DNA of 64,000 nt. Origin: Amaurobius ferox. Its lineage: Eukaryota; Arthropoda; Arachnida; Araneae; Amaurobiidae. The notes beneath the pieces were generated by a model. It was not told the DNA's origin. It searched no databases and saw nothing but the letters and a program-made list of their open reading frames with translations. Location: assembly GCA_951213105.1 (NCBI GenBank), contig OX578147.1, positions 124,651,642-124,715,641 of the forward strand, in the 5' to 3' direction. The position numbers were made by a program, and so were the translations under genes. Of the stretch, positions 1-12,119 are shown piece by piece; position 1 is the stretch's first letter; every line of letters begins with the position of its first letter.

Positions 1-115
1 AAAAGCATCCATTCGACTTTAGGAATGCTTGAAACGTGTCCTTCTGTTAAAAGCTCAAATCCAAATTTTCGACCCCGTCAAAATATTTTTCCTATACATC
101 ACACTGTGCAAGTTG
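1..115 (-). repeat. Fragment of hairpin-ended dispersed repeat, cut by window edge
   Basis: This matches in reverse complement the conserved end of the full copies at 4864 and 38327: a stretch reading GCTTGAAACGTG, then TTTTCGACCCCGTCA, then a degraded version of the terminal hairpin. The rest of the copy lies outside the window. Confidence 0.6.
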
Positions 116-1229
116 GTATAGTAAAAACCCGATAATAAATTAGTTATATCTCTGCATTTTAATCGGATTTTTTGCTTTATTGTAATTACATATAAATACA
201 GACGTAAATTTTCCTATTTAAATAACTAATTTAAATACGAAATAATGATTGATTACAAAATCGAATTCGTTATAATGGTTTACATTGACGAAATATATTT
301 GAAGAAAATGTAACAGTATAGATGCATGAAACAACGGAATTCAGTCGTTCAAATATGGATTGTACTTTTACAACGTATTTTTATTTTTGGTTTAAACAAA
401 ATTCTTATATTTATATACTAATTTAATTATTAAATGAATAGGAGTATGATTCTTTACACCTTTCCCCAGGATTTTACCATTGATTAAGAAGACATTGAGT
501 AAGCACACACAATCTGGGCATTTTCAATCCATAAGACTAATTTTTCCATACACATACTGTGCTTTATTGGTGAAATAGAATTTCATTACAATATACTTGA
601 ATACATGTAACACAAAACACATGTATAAATTCTGTAAAAGTCTGTTCTAAAAGAATAATGTAGACACCTGAAATAAGCACATGTTTGACGGTAGGGGGTT
701 CTTATTATTCCTCCAACAAACTATATTTAGATTAATTTTTTCTATTTAATAATAATCATGGAAAGATTATTAGAGATTTCCAGGAGAAATAAAAGATAAA
801 AGATAAAAATTGAAAAAAGTATTTTGAAAGCTTTTATTGTAATGGAAAATATTAGTGATAAAAATAATTTATAAATAGTGAATAAAAAATGAAAGATAAT
901 GGCAAAGATGTTAATATAGTGTAAGTTTGCGAGCTTTTATGTTTCAACATTTATTAAATTTATTTTTAATTTTCGGTGACCCTGATAAAAACAAATTTAT
1001 TTTTAATAGAATTTCTCAATATACTAATTGCTGTGCCGGCAGAAAGCGGGAATTATTTTAGTTGTCAATTATTTAGCATTTACTGCGTTAAAGTGCGATA
1101 CGAATGCGGTACGTTTGTAACTAACGTCCGTATTGCACTTTCGTTCGTTCATATCTCTTTTCAATGATATAAACATACGAGTCGGTGCCTATAAGTGGTT
1201 AATTTGATAATATTAGCAATAAATCTATT
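116..1229. other. AT-rich DNA, no gene seen
   Basis: Only short chance reading frames, with no recognisable domain, RNA gene or element end. Confidence 0.6.
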
Positions 1230-1960
1230 AAAAATCCTCTTCCAAGAATCAAATAAAATGAAATAGAGGCGTCTCTCACCTTAGCACCCTCGCACCCTAG
1301 CATTATTCATTAGCACCCTCGCATTATTCTCTTTCTAAATGAATCCTTTAAAGCTCTTTTTCTAAGAATCCAGGAAAAATAAAATGGAGGCGTCTATCAC
1401 CCCTTTAGCACTCTCGCATTATCCTCTTTCTAAATGCATCCATTAAAAATCCTCTTCCAAGAATCAAATAAAATAAGATAGAGGCGTCTCTCACCCTCTT
1501 AGCACCCTCGCATTATCCTCTTTCTAAATGCATCCATTAAAAATCCTCTTCCAAGAATCAAATAAAATAAGATAGAGGCGTCTCTCACCCCCTTAGCACC
1601 CTCGCATTATCCTCTTTCTAAATGCATCCATTAAAAATCCTCTTCCAAGAATCAAATAAAATAAGATAGAGGAGTCTCTCACCCCCTTAGCACCCTCGCA
1701 TTATTCTCTTTCTAAATGAATCCTTTAAAGCTCTTTTTCTAAGAATCCAGGAAAAATAAAATGGAGGCGTCTATCACCCCTTTAGCACTCTCGCATTATC
1801 CTCTTTCTAAATGAATTTTTTAAAATTCTTCTTCCAAGAATGCAACAAAGTAAAATGGAGGCGTCTCTCACACCTTTAGAACTCTCGCATTTTCCTTTTT
1901 TTAAATGAATCCTTTAAAAATTCTCATCCAAGAATCCAATGAAACAAAATGGAGGCATCA
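1230..1960. repeat. Minisatellite, 94-bp core period, about 7 copies
   Basis: A unit containing GAGGCGTCTCTCACC, TTAGCACCCTCGCATTAT and TCTTCCAAGAATC recurs. Three successive copies of the GATAGAGGCG start are exactly 94 bp apart (1477, 1571, 1665). Flanking copies are longer or more diverged. No coding potential. Confidence 0.9.
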
Positions 1961-3533
1961 AAATCAATTGAAATTTTATAATAATAAAGAAATTAATCTG
2001 AGCTGAATTAATTAACAGCTGAAGTATTTATTTAGCCATTTAATTAATTGTACAATGCATGCCATTTAAAATGTAAATAAGTTAAAAGATTTCAATTAAA
2101 CACACAGTTAGCATGCTAAAAGTTCTAATAATCGTGATGATGAAATTTTAGTTGTCGTAAATCCTTTGTTCAATTGCTTATAAGAATCAACAATAAGTCA
2201 TATAATTCTTAACTGCAACAATAATTACATTTTAATCGTAATTTTTTATAACAAGAGTTACGAAACGCTCTGTTTATAAGAATCAACAACAAGGCATATA
2301 TCGTTGTCCCCGATCATTTTTGTTTCCTTTCTGTCTGTAACGAATCAGAGAAAAGTTAAAGGTCGATTCATCTCATTCAAATTTTCAAGCAATTCAAGCA
2401 ATGCAGAAATTTATTAATTAACATTTTAAATAAGAAATTTATTAATTAACTAAGGACTAAATCAAAATTCTGCCCGGCTTGTATGTCTATAGGTTCATAT
2501 TAGTGTATAGGCAAAAACTCAAAACTGTACGTTTTGCTATCTGTTCGTAATGCAGTGACAAAAAATCACATGATTCCACAAAAAATCACATGATTCAAAA
2601 AATCACATAGAGATAAAGTAAACATTTATTGATTTTATGTAAACAAATAATTTTTTTTTTCCAGATACAAGATTACAGCTATTATTGCTTCGCGGATTCA
2701 TTTTAGTTAGAGAAAAAACCCTTCCAAGATAGATGTTATCGCAATGTCGTATTCTTACTAAAATACATATAATTAAACTGTTCCATCTTGTCCAAAATTT
2801 TTTTTCATTCTTCCGCGATTGCTCTCAAGTCCATAATTACTTTCCTACTAAATTAAGGTTCAAGAGGGGAAAAAATCAGGAATGATCGGAGAATAAAATG
2901 GCAAATTTCATCCGAAGAAGATTAATTTTGTCTCTAAGTGCACTGTTGAAATGTTCTTCGAAGATTCTACAACTTTTAAATTAAAGGGATATTCGATTAG
3001 GGACAAAGAATTGTAAAGGCACAAAGAACAAACAGAACATAAAATGGATTGGACAATTTGACTGTAACATTCATTTAATCAGAATCATGCTACTAAAAAT
3101 TAGTGAAAAGATTCACTTTGATTGTTCCAATTAAAGAAAGCGATTATTAGAAGACAAGACGCTGATAAAACATTTGATTAAAACTTTTCGTATAAAAAAT
3201 CCACAGTCTGTGAAGTTTTCTTTTTTCTCTTTTTACTTATTTATTTATTTTTCAAAAAATGGCATGGTTATATCTTACGTCAATGATGGTAGTCCTGTTC
3301 ATGTTTCGAGATTCTAATCCCAGGAATTGTCACAATATCAATAAATAAATAAATAAATTAAACTTGCGCAGAGAAATTTCGCAGATGATATTTTTTCAAA
3401 ATATCATTTGAAAAAAATTATATTATGTAGATTAACGACGAAATTAAATTTCTTTGAATGAGTAGAAAACAAAAATCAGACGATTTTAATTTAATTTAAT
3501 CCATTTTAATGATAAAGAAATTGATAGGTTTTT
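1961..3533. other. AT-rich DNA, no gene seen
   Basis: Nothing recognisable beyond simple A/T-rich sequence and a small internal direct repeat of AAAAAATCACATGATTC near 2560-2600. Confidence 0.6.
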
Positions 3534-3605
3534 ACTTTCCCTATATGCTTAGTAATGTATAAGGAAAGTACTGCGACGGGAGCGGAAATTCGAGCTTGAG
3601 TTTCG
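3534..3605 (-). repeat. Solo hairpin end of the dispersed repeat family
   Basis: ACTTTCCCTATAT ... ATAAGGAAAGT forms the terminal hairpin seen at 4864, 37378 and 38327, followed by GCGACGGGAGC and a diverged AATTCGAG segment. The remainder of the copy is missing. Confidence 0.6.
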
Positions 3606-3869
3606 AAAATAACTCCAAATTAATGAATTAATAATTAACACATTTTATTATAAGAGTATATTGTTTAGTTGGTATTAGCAATATTCCCAATTGTCTTGCT
3701 GTATTTGCACAAAATATTAGTCAACTTGGTACATCAAAATAATTTTACATGTTGTTATCCAGAACAGTGCCAAATGTCAATGTACTATTCAACGTGAAAA
3801 CATTGATTCGTAGAAAAACTACCCAACATATTTTGCTAAATTTCTTTTACCCATTTTATGTGATAATTT

Positions 3870-4158
3870 GAATATTCCCTGAAATTTTGGATGCAATTTC
3901 TGGATATTAACTTCGCTTAAAAAATGTTTGATAAATTAAGTCCCATGGGGTTCTATGTATTTCATTTTTCAAACCTGGGTTTAATCCGAAACTAATTGGG
4001 TGATGTTATTCATTCCCATTCCCAAACATCCCACAGACCAACTCAACGACATACTAAAATTTCCTTTTGGTAAAGTCACTTTTACGGCCATTATCGTGCA
4101 TACGGGCAAACACACAGAATGACCAAATTCATAAAAACTTTTCAACTAAGTTGTAAAG
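3870..4158. repeat. Fragment of the 6.6-11.5 kb repeat family
   Basis: Matches by eye 8940-9240: shared GAAATTTTGG, CCCATGGGGTTCTATG-like text, AATTGGGTGAT, the ACAGACCAACTCAACGACAT segment and the ACTTTTACGGCCATTATC segment. It is one arm end without its partner. Confidence 0.7.
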
Positions 4159-4265
4159 CAAGCGTCGGCAATTGATGGCCCCGCGGGCCGGATGCTGCCC
4201 ACCATTGCGTTTGGCGGCTCGCGAATTCTCCCCATATTTGCATTACGTGTAGCTCGCAAAAATAA
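4156..4265. mobile_element. Possible hAT-type transposon end (remnant)
   Basis: GCGTCGGCAA followed by GGCCCCGCGGGCCGG and a GC-rich stretch resembles termini of hAT non-autonomous elements (GTCGGCAAACT...CGGCCCGCGGGCC types). No matching opposite end or 8-bp duplication was found, so this is a resemblance only. Confidence 0.3.
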
Positions 4266-4863
4266 ATAATCTTATTTTTAAATAATTTCATTTTGCTAGA
4301 ATTTAAAATACGTTTTAATAATTTTCCTATCAAACTGTATATTTATCGAAATATAAGCCATACCGTTATGTCTTTTCTATTCCAAAAATTTCTGATATAT
4401 GGATTCAGAGTTTAGTGACGTGTTACATTTCTTAAATGGGAGACGCCTAAGTAGAGGAGATGTGATGTGCTGAGCAAAATGTTTCACTTACGAGAAGTAG
4501 GTATTTTTGTGACAGGAAAGGGTAACACTACGCCTCAATTATCGGAGAAAAGTGGATCATGAGGCAGGTATGACTTCCTACCTAAATGAACTTAATGTTA
4601 AGATAAACTTATTTCTAATATGTTATATGAAATTTCATATCACTACTAAAAATTTAATATTTTTATCAGGGGGCTGAGTATACCTCTAGGGAAGAGGGGC
4701 ATAGCCCCTTCTGGCCCCTGCCTGGCTACGGCTCCGGATGAACATCTTCACAGTACTCTACAAATATGCACTCCACAAATGAAATCAGACATTAAAAAAT
4801 TGGCGAAGACTGTACAGCGATAACAATCCCATTAATTAAAAGAAATTAAATATTTATGTTGTA
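4266..4863. other. Unassigned sequence with a GC-rich patch
   Basis: Mostly AT-rich. A GC-rich patch at 4670-4735 (GAAGAGGGGCATAGCCCC, an imperfect palindrome) may be part of a decayed repeat. No gene seen. Confidence 0.4.
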
Positions 4864-5706
4864 ACTTTCCTTATATACATAATGTATAAGGAAAGTATTG
4901 TGACGGGGTCGAAAATTCGAATTCGAGTTTTCAACGGGAGAGCACGCTTCAAGCATCCCTGATCACGAATCAAACATTTTTGAAGTGATGTCTGTGTGTG
5001 TGTGTGTGTGAAAGTATGTGTGTGTGTGTGTGTGTGTCAGTGAGCCTGTGGAGACGATAACTGACGAACGAATGGACCGATTCGAACAAAATTTGGTACA
5101 AAAATCACAATCCTTAAACACTGGACGCCTATTGTTTTTATACGCAATCGAATGTTCAGAACCCCCATAAATTTTCGAATGAAATTTTGAAAAAATCGTC
5201 AAAAAATCAAAACCGCTAATAAAGTCACGCAAATAGACATTACTTATGTAATTTTTCATTAGAAAACGATTGATATAAATTTTAGAACGCTAACCATTCT
5301 CGAGATATTGCACATTTTTCAAAAAAATTATCAAAAAGTCATATAAAATAAAAAAAAATATTTCCTATTGAGAAACATTTTCACTTTTCATATGTAATAC
5401 CATGCGATAAATTGGGTGACATTATTCTCGTGGATCGAGCTCGTTCCATTCATGAAAAAAATACTTTCAGTAATACTTTTGTATTTGAACGCCAATAGTC
5501 ATTTATCTGCTGTAAGAATAACTTATTTCTTCGTTCATAACGCTTGGCTAAATCAATGAAAATTACTCATTAAATTACTCATTGTCGAAAATTCAATATC
5601 TTGGAAAGAATATTAGTATCTACTATAAGAAAAAACTATTTTTTTTACTGTAAAGTAGTAAATTCATTACATTATTTAAGGAAAGTCATGTGGTGCCCAC
5701 ATCAGA
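4864..5706 (-). mobile_element. Hairpin-ended dispersed repeat, copy A (HINE/Helentron-like architecture)
   Basis: One end is a near-perfect hairpin (4864-4896, ACTTTCCTTATATA / TATAAGGAAAGT). The other end reads ATCAGA, the complement of TCTGAT, as in the other copies. Between them lie GACGGGGTCGAAAATTCG, a GT microsatellite (about 4989-5037), a conserved CTCGAGATATTGCA block and, just inside the TCTGAT end, a second AAGGAAAGT. The copies at 36492 and 38327 contain an extra GGCGA-rich segment that is missing here. No transposase is encoded, so it would be non-autonomous. The HINE assignment rests on architecture only. Confidence 0.7.
4989..5037. repeat. (GT)n microsatellite
   Basis: Two GT runs split by GAAAGTA, inside dispersed repeat copy A. 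Other family members carry the same microsatellite at the equivalent place. Confidence 0.9.
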
Positions 5707-6611
5707 TTTTTTTATATTATGTTTAATTCATTAAATGCATATTATTTTATCAAAACAAATTTTCATTTATCATAGTTCTTTTTTTAAGAAATATTTTTGC
5801 GTTCCATCTTGCATTATATGGTAGCTCTTTTTTTAAGAAAAATTTTTATGTACTATCTTGCATTATATGGTAATTTTTGCGTATGTTATCTTGGCCGATA
5901 GAATTTTATTAGAATAGTATAATAATATTATCGAATATACATGTTTATAATTAAACGACATTAATATTTTAAGTATAAAGATTTTCCATATTCAAAAGTA
6001 CATTTTCTTATTTGATCAATATTAAATTAGTCTTTCAACTTATTTGATTTTAGCTTCTGCATCTAGCAATCATATTTAATCATATCTTACATTAAAACAT
6101 TTTTATATTTTTTTTTGCAAAAGAATGCTATTAGTTTTCTAAAAATAAAAATTTGACTTGGGTACTCAATGCATTTAAAAAAATTTCTCAGTATTATAAA
6201 ATTGTATTTTTATATTTTTCCATATATTGGTAATGGACTATCTAAATCTGTGGATTTATATTAATTTCTCTCTCAGTTTACGTTCATAACGCAGATATTG
6301 GTTAAAACAGTATTTGTTTATACGCTTGGTTATTGTACAATGTAGGTCATACGTAATACGTTCCAGTGCTAAAGATAACAGAGAACTTAATGTTTACTAT
6401 TTCACAGATTTTTATATAAAATTTTGTTATATTTGTAGTAAATGTGTATCATTAAACATTGTTAAATTAGAATATTTTTTTATTATAAAGATTTTATCCC
6501 CCCATCTCTAAGTCATCTTGTTTGTTTTATGAGACCCATTTATTCAACACAAAATTCAAACGCGGCTTTGGAAGTGCAAAAAGGTTGCCAACCCTTTTGT
6601 AAAGGGTTAAC
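5707..6611. other. AT-rich DNA, no gene seen
   Basis: Contains a two-copy ~50-bp direct repeat (5778-5870, shared ATCTTGCATTATATGGTA). The short reading frame at 6314-6511 has no recognisable feature. Confidence 0.5.
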
Positions 6612-7484
6612 AAGAAAGATCAATCATGTATAAAGCATTGATTATGAAACACTTTCCAACTGAAATGCAATTTTTTTTAAACATCTCTAAAATGCGATAC
6701 ATTCAGCTGTGATATTTTAAAAATTATCACAATACTACAATAGTTTATTATAATTGAAAATTTCATCGAAAACGAATGAACTTTAATCAAATGAAGTCAT
6801 CGAAATATAAATCGCCTGGCTCTCTATATAAAAGCAGTGAATATTTCATTTATAAACTTTTTTCCATTCCTTTCATTCAGCTGCGATATTTTTAAAATTA
6901 TCACAATACTACAATAATTTATTTTACTTAAAAACTTAAAACAATGTAGGTAACAGTACTTTCTAACTCCATGCTTAAAACTTCATCGAAAAAGGCAATA
7001 CAATAGAATAGTCTGATTCTCTACGTAAAATCAAAGGATGTTTCATCCATATCAACTATATTGCAGACTCTAGAGCTAAATAATTTTGCGTTAAAGAAAT
7101 TCAGCAATTCTTATACAACTCACCTTATAGCTTGATGTGTTTACATTCTCCATACATGGAAATTAGGCTTTGTTTTTATAAATAATCAAAGTTTGATGAT
7201 CATTTAAACTAAAAAATATTGTAATTCGTTGGCGCAGTATATACACTACGTGACAGTGAAAATGAGACACCAAAAAGGAGGGGGCAGAAAAGTATGCAAA
7301 TTGCAGGGTAGACGCAGCTCAACGAGTTATGTAAATGATGCGAAATGCTCAACTGTCCCTTGCACGTTGAGTGAGATATAAGGGAAGGAACCTGCAGAAT
7401 CGGCAGTAGTCGCTTCTCTCTGTCTGCCAGGGATATTATTTTGCAATTTTTTTTTGTCTAAGAGGAAGCGTGTAGTAGCAGAGA

Positions 7485-8582
7485 ATGGCAGGCCGCCGCC
7501 AACCGAGGCAGTTCCAGCAGACAGACGATTTCATTAGGGGTATGGTGATCGGACTCAGAAGGGCAGGTTGGTCCGTACGTCAAATCTCAGCGGGCAGCCA
7601 CCTACAAGCGTCCACGGTGCACTGGCTGTGGCGAAGATGGTTGGAACAAGGAAATGTGTCACGTTTGAGGGGTGCCGGTACAACTAGATCGACGTCAGCA
7701 CTCGTGACCCGACGTATCCGCCGGCAAGCGTTGGTTGTCCATAGGATATTTCCGTCGCCCTTTTGCAGCATGTGCAGGACACCCTTGACGTTCCCATATC
7801 GATCAGGATCATTATCCGCCGATTGGTCGCCGGCGACCTGCACTCATAGCGTCCGTTAAGAAAACTGCCATTGACCCAACAGCTCAGACGCCTCAGTTTG
7901 CAATGGTGTCGTGATAGAGCCACGTGGACGGCGGAATAGCACAGGGTCGTGTTTTCAGGCGAGTCACGCTTCTATTTTAGCAATGACAGTCGCCGTGTAC
8001 GAGTTTGACGCCAAAGTGGTTACAGGTCCAATCCGGTCGCAGCTGTTTAACGTTACATCGCGCGACAACGCGGCATCATTGTTTGGGGAGCCATCGCCTA
8101 CGATAGCAGGTCACCTCTGGTCCGTATTGAAGGCACTATAACGGCCTAACGTGGATGAAGTGCTGCGTCCGGTGACACTACCCTTCCTTCAGGGGGTTGA
8201 TACCCAGACCGTCCGACCTACCAGAAAGGTGTAAGGTAACCGTTTAGACGGCCGGTTCTTTTAGGGGGTGTCCAATGCCATTTACCAGCATTATAACGCC
8301 CGACCACACAGAGCACGCATCGGCCAACATGCCCTGCAAAAGGTACGCGGCTGCTTTCCTGGCCAGCAGTATCTCCTGATCTCTCTCCAATTGAAAACGT
8401 CCCAGACGTAATTGGACGTCGCTTGCGTGCGCTGCCACCGCCGCGTTTAGAAGACGAACTCTGGTAAATGGTTGACAGGGAATAGGCAGCTATCCCTAAG
8501 GACACCATCCGCACGCTCAATGACTCTGTACCTAGACGTGTTGCTGTCTGTATCGCCGCCGGCGGTGGTCCCACAACCTACT
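7485..8582 (+). pseudogene. Tc1-like transposase pseudogene
   Basis: The start codon at 7485 opens a well-preserved N-terminal helix-turn-helix region: basic GRRQPRQFQQTDDF, then GMVIGLRRAGWSVRQIS, then WLWRRWLEQGNVSR. After about residue 80 the frame is broken repeatedly. Later landmarks recur in other frames: the GIIVWGAIAYDSRSPL block near 8065, LRPVTLPFLQG near 8165-8195, a decayed SPDLSPIEN-type block near 8370, and the typical C-terminus ending PRRVAVCIAAGGGPTTY before the stop at 8580-8582. A 65-bp SINE-tail piece interrupts it at 8198. An intact protein would bind the element's ends and cut and paste it through a DD34-36E site; this copy cannot. Confidence 0.9.
8198..8262 (-). mobile_element. 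65-bp SINE 3'-core insertion inside the Tc1 transposase
   Basis: This interrupts transposase coding sequence between CTTC-AGGGGGT and AGGGGGT-GTCC, giving a 7-bp direct duplication (8191-8197 and 8263-8269). Read on the minus strand, the insert is the conserved SINE tail: CCGGCCGTCTAAACGG, TTACCTTACACC, TTTCTGGTAGGTCGGACGG, TCTGGGT. It lacks the tRNA head and body. Compare the insert at 30924. Confidence 0.85.
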
Positions 8583-9236
8583 GATCAGACGGTGTTATCG
8601 CTCAGTGTATAGGTGTATCATGTCGCAACAAACATCACTTGTTGTTCGTTGCTGTCTCTCTCTGTTTGCCGTATTTCATCACTTTTTACCCACTATTTAT
8701 TTGTATCTCATTTTCACTGCCACGTACTGACAAAAAATAAAGCGATTTTAGGAAAAATGCAAAACTAAATATAAATTAAAAAGAACTTTAAAAATCGCGA
8801 TATTGATACAAGATGAATGCCATATTTTATTTTGAAGTGAGTCCGTGATTTCTTCATATAATATGGGTGCGATATTTTAATTTTTATATCAAAACTACAG
8901 TACATATTTTGTTGAATATTTTTTATATATTACATGACAAAATTTCAATATTTCCTAAAATGTTCGAAGCAATTTGCAAATTTTAAATTTGCTTAAAATT
9001 TTTTTGAAAAATTAGGTTCCATAGCGTTTAATGCATTTCAGTTTTTCAACTCGGGTTCAATCCAAAACAAATTGGGTGATATCATTCATTTACATTTCCA
9101 TATGTTCCATAGACCGTCTCAACAACATAATTTCATTTTGATAAAGTAATTTTTACGGCAATTATCATGCGCACGGACAAATAGACAAAATGAACAAAAT
9201 CATAAACACTTTTCAGTAATGTTATAAAGTGTTAAG

Positions 9237-9351
9237 AATGTAATTCAATCCATATATAGTAGCGCCATCTATGATTTGTAATTGAAAGCATCTTTTTGGA
9301 CCTTGTTTAAATCAGTTTTAAAATATGGCTGCTTTTTATCCTTTTTAACAC
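9237..9351. other. Spacer at the axis of the long inverted repeat
   Basis: About 115 bp of unique sequence between the two arms. No gene or obvious element seen. Confidence 0.6.
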
Positions 9352-10504
9352 TTTGTAACATAATTGAAAAGTGTTTATGGCTTTGTTCATTCATTCTGTC
9401 TGTCTATTTGTCCGTTCGTACGATAACTGCCATAAAAATGATTTTATCAAAATGAAATTTTAGTATGTTGTTCAGACGGTTTGTGTCACCTATGGGAATA
9501 TAAATGAATATATATAATATCACTTAATTACTTTTAGACTGAACCCGGATTGAAAAAATAAAATACATTGAACCCTATAGGACCTAATTTACCTAATTTT
9601 TCAAACATTTTTTAAGCGAATTTTAAATTCACAAATTATTTCGAAAGTTTTAGGAAATATTCAAATTGTCCCATAAAAATATGAAAATATTTTCAGCAAA
9701 ATATATTCGGTAGATTTTAAATAAAAACTAAAATAATTATTACACCCGTATTATATGAAGAGATCACGTGACCCACTTCAAAATAAAATAAGGCATACAT
9801 CGAAAATTGTGATTTTTAAATTTCTTTTTAATTTAATTTTGTGTTGTATCCGTTCTAAAACCGCATTATTTTTGCTTAATTTCTGTGCATCAATTTCTGT
9901 AACAACGCAATTCCAATATATTTGAGTTTAAATGCTCATCAAACTTTGATTATTTTTACAACGAAGGCTAATTTTCACTTATGGAGAATGTAAATACATA
10001 AAGATATAGGATTAGTTGTATAAGAATTGCTAAATTTTTTAATGCAAAATTATTTAGTTCTGGAGTCTGCAATAAAGCTGGTATGAATGAAACATTCATT
10101 GATTTTACGTAGAAAAGGAGACAATTTTAAAGCAGACTTTTTCGATGAAGTTTTCAACATAGAGTTAAATTACTTTTACCTGCATGGTTTTAAGTTTTTA
10201 AATAAAATAAATTATTGTAGTATTGTGATGAATAAAATGAATGGAATAAAAGTGTATAAATGAAATATTTACAGCTTTTTCATAGAGAGCCAGGCGATTT
10301 ATATTTCAATGACGTTATTTGAGTAAAGTTAATTTTTTCCGATGAAGTTTTAAATTTTCAAATATAATAAATTATTGTAGTATTGCGATAATTTCAAAAA
10401 CATCACCGCTGAATGTATCGCATTTTTGAGATATTTAAATAAATATGCATTGCAGTTGGAAAGTGTTTTATAATCAATGCTTTGCATGATTAATCTTTCT
10501 TGTT
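9352..10504. repeat. Right arm of the long inverted repeat
   Basis: Reverse-complement match to 6612-9236 minus the Tc1 element. It preserves the uninterrupted site corresponding to the Tc1 target (around 9850-9910) and ends with the complement of the AAGCATTGATTATGAAACACTTTCC landmark at about 10455-10500. Confidence 0.85.
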
Positions 10505-11458
10505 CAACACTTTCCGACATATTTGTAAAATGTTTATAACTTTGTTCATTCTGTCTGTGTGTCTGTCTGTTCGAACGGTAACTGCCGTATAAATGACTTT
10601 ATCAAAATGAAATTTTAGTATATTGTTGAGACGGTCTGTGGGACGTATGGGAATGTAAAGAAATAATATCACCCAATTTGTTTCGGATTTAATCCGGGTT
10701 AAAAAAATGAAATATATTGCACCCTATTGGACCTAATTTTTCAAGCATTTTTAAGCGAAGTTAAAATTCACAAATTGCTTAGAAGAATATTCAAATTATC
10801 ACATAAAATGTGTAATTTTTTTTAAATATGTTACGTAGTTTTTAAAATGAAAATTGAAGCAATAATTACACCCATGATATATGAATCATATATCACCCAT
10901 GATATATGAAGAGATCACGTGACTCATTGCAAAATAAAATATGGCATACTTTTTTTCCATGTGTAAAGATCGTGATATTTAAGGAACTTTTAAATTTATA
11001 TTTATTGTTGTATCCGTCATAAAAACGCTTTATTTTTGCGTATTATCTGTGTATCTAAATTCTGTGACAACGCAATTACAACATTTCTTTATTTTAACTG
11101 ATCACTAAACTTTGATTATTTCTACACGAAGCCTGATTTTAAGTTATTCAGAATGTAAACACATCAAGTGATTGTAAGGTGAATTGTATAAGAATTGCTG
11201 AATTTTTTTCACACAAAATTATTTAACTCTGGAGTCTTTAATATAAGTGATATGAATGAAATATTCATTGATTTTACATAGAGAGGCAGGCAATTTATAG
11301 CATAGCTTTAAATAGAATAAATTATGGTAGTACTGCGATAATTTAAAAAGTATCAGTGCTGAATATACCGTATTTTAGAGATGTTTAAATAAAATTGCAG
11401 TTCAGTTAGAAAGCGTTTCGTAATCAATATTTTATGCATGATTGATCTGTTTTGTTTA
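10505..11458. repeat. Third, direct copy of the repeat arm
   Basis: This follows the right arm head to tail and repeats its order: AACACTTTCC, the TTCATTCTGTCTGTGTGTCTG region, AACTGCCGT, AATATCACCCAATTTG, ATGAAGAGATCACGTGAC, CGCTTTATTTTTG, AAGAATTGCTGAATTTTTT, and the GTAATCAATATTTTATGCATG end. It is slightly shorter. A small local duplication of CATGATATATGAA lies at 10880-10915. Confidence 0.8.
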
Positions 11459-12119
11459 GTACTATGTATATTAGGGTAGTACACCACCGAATTAAACATT
11501 TCTTTTGTTTTAAATCCATTAAAATATAAACTCAGAAATTAATGTTAAGGGATTAAAATCTAATAAAGTACAATTGACTGATTTTAAAGTGTGTTTTTTA
11601 TCCTATGATTGTTTTATGTGCTGAATAAGAAATATTTTTCAACAATGACATTTCTATCCCATGAAAAATTATAAATTTTTAAGTGATTAAAACAATAATA
11701 ATAGGAGAACAAGAACTGAACAATTTTAAACTGTATGAATGATCAAATATTAGGCATACTCACAATAAGAGATTACTGTGTAGATTCTTCTTAGAGAATT
11801 TATTTAAAATTTGATCCATATACATTTGAGATACTTTAAACTCATGGAACAACATAAATCCTTTCTCAAATATCTACAGATAAGCTCGGCATATGCCGAT
11901 CCGATGCGTATTTAAGGAGGGGGGGGAGGTCACCCCCACCCCCCTCAGAAATTGAAAAGTTTCAAATTGCTTCCTAAATACACATGTGATATAAAAAATC
12001 TATTGAATCTCTACTTAATTTGTCGTTCTGAAATTTTTGAACAAGAAAACCAACCTTTATTAACCTCCAATAAATAAAAATAATAGATAATTATAATAAA
12101 ATAGAATAGGTAAAGAATC
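11459..12119. other. AT-rich DNA with one GC-rich palindromic patch
   Basis: No gene seen. At 11918-11947 a G-run and a C-run (GGAGGGGGGGGAGGTCACC / CCCCCACCCCCC) form an imperfect palindrome of unknown origin. Confidence 0.5.

Larger units (their letters stand above)
7244..8729 (+). mobile_element. Tc1-like DNA transposon, inactive
   Basis: The left end (CACTACGTGACAGTGAAAAT) and the complement of the right end (CAGTACGTGGCAGTGAAAAT) are imperfect terminal inverted repeats. TA precedes the left end at 7242-7243; the right TA is not intact. About 1.49 kb is normal for Tc1 elements. It lies inside the left arm of a long inverted repeat. The partner arm near 9850 and the third copy near 11040 keep an uninterrupted equivalent of this site, which supports insertion after the duplication. 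Confidence 0.9.
6612..9236. repeat. Left arm of a long inverted repeat (split by Tc1)
   Basis: Without the Tc1 insertion (7244-8729) the arm is about 1.14 kb and matches the reverse complement of 9352-10504 throughout. Shared landmarks are the AAGCATTGATTATGAAACACTTTCC end, the GCTCTATATAAA region, ATTCAGCAATTCTTATA, CTCCATACATGG-like text, and the TAATTTTTACGGCAATTATC segment near the axis. The arms are diverged, so the duplication is old. Confidence 0.85.

Noticed and set aside
4963..5259. 98-aa minus-strand frame with THTHTHT runs
   Set aside because: Translation of a GT microsatellite within a non-coding dispersed repeat.
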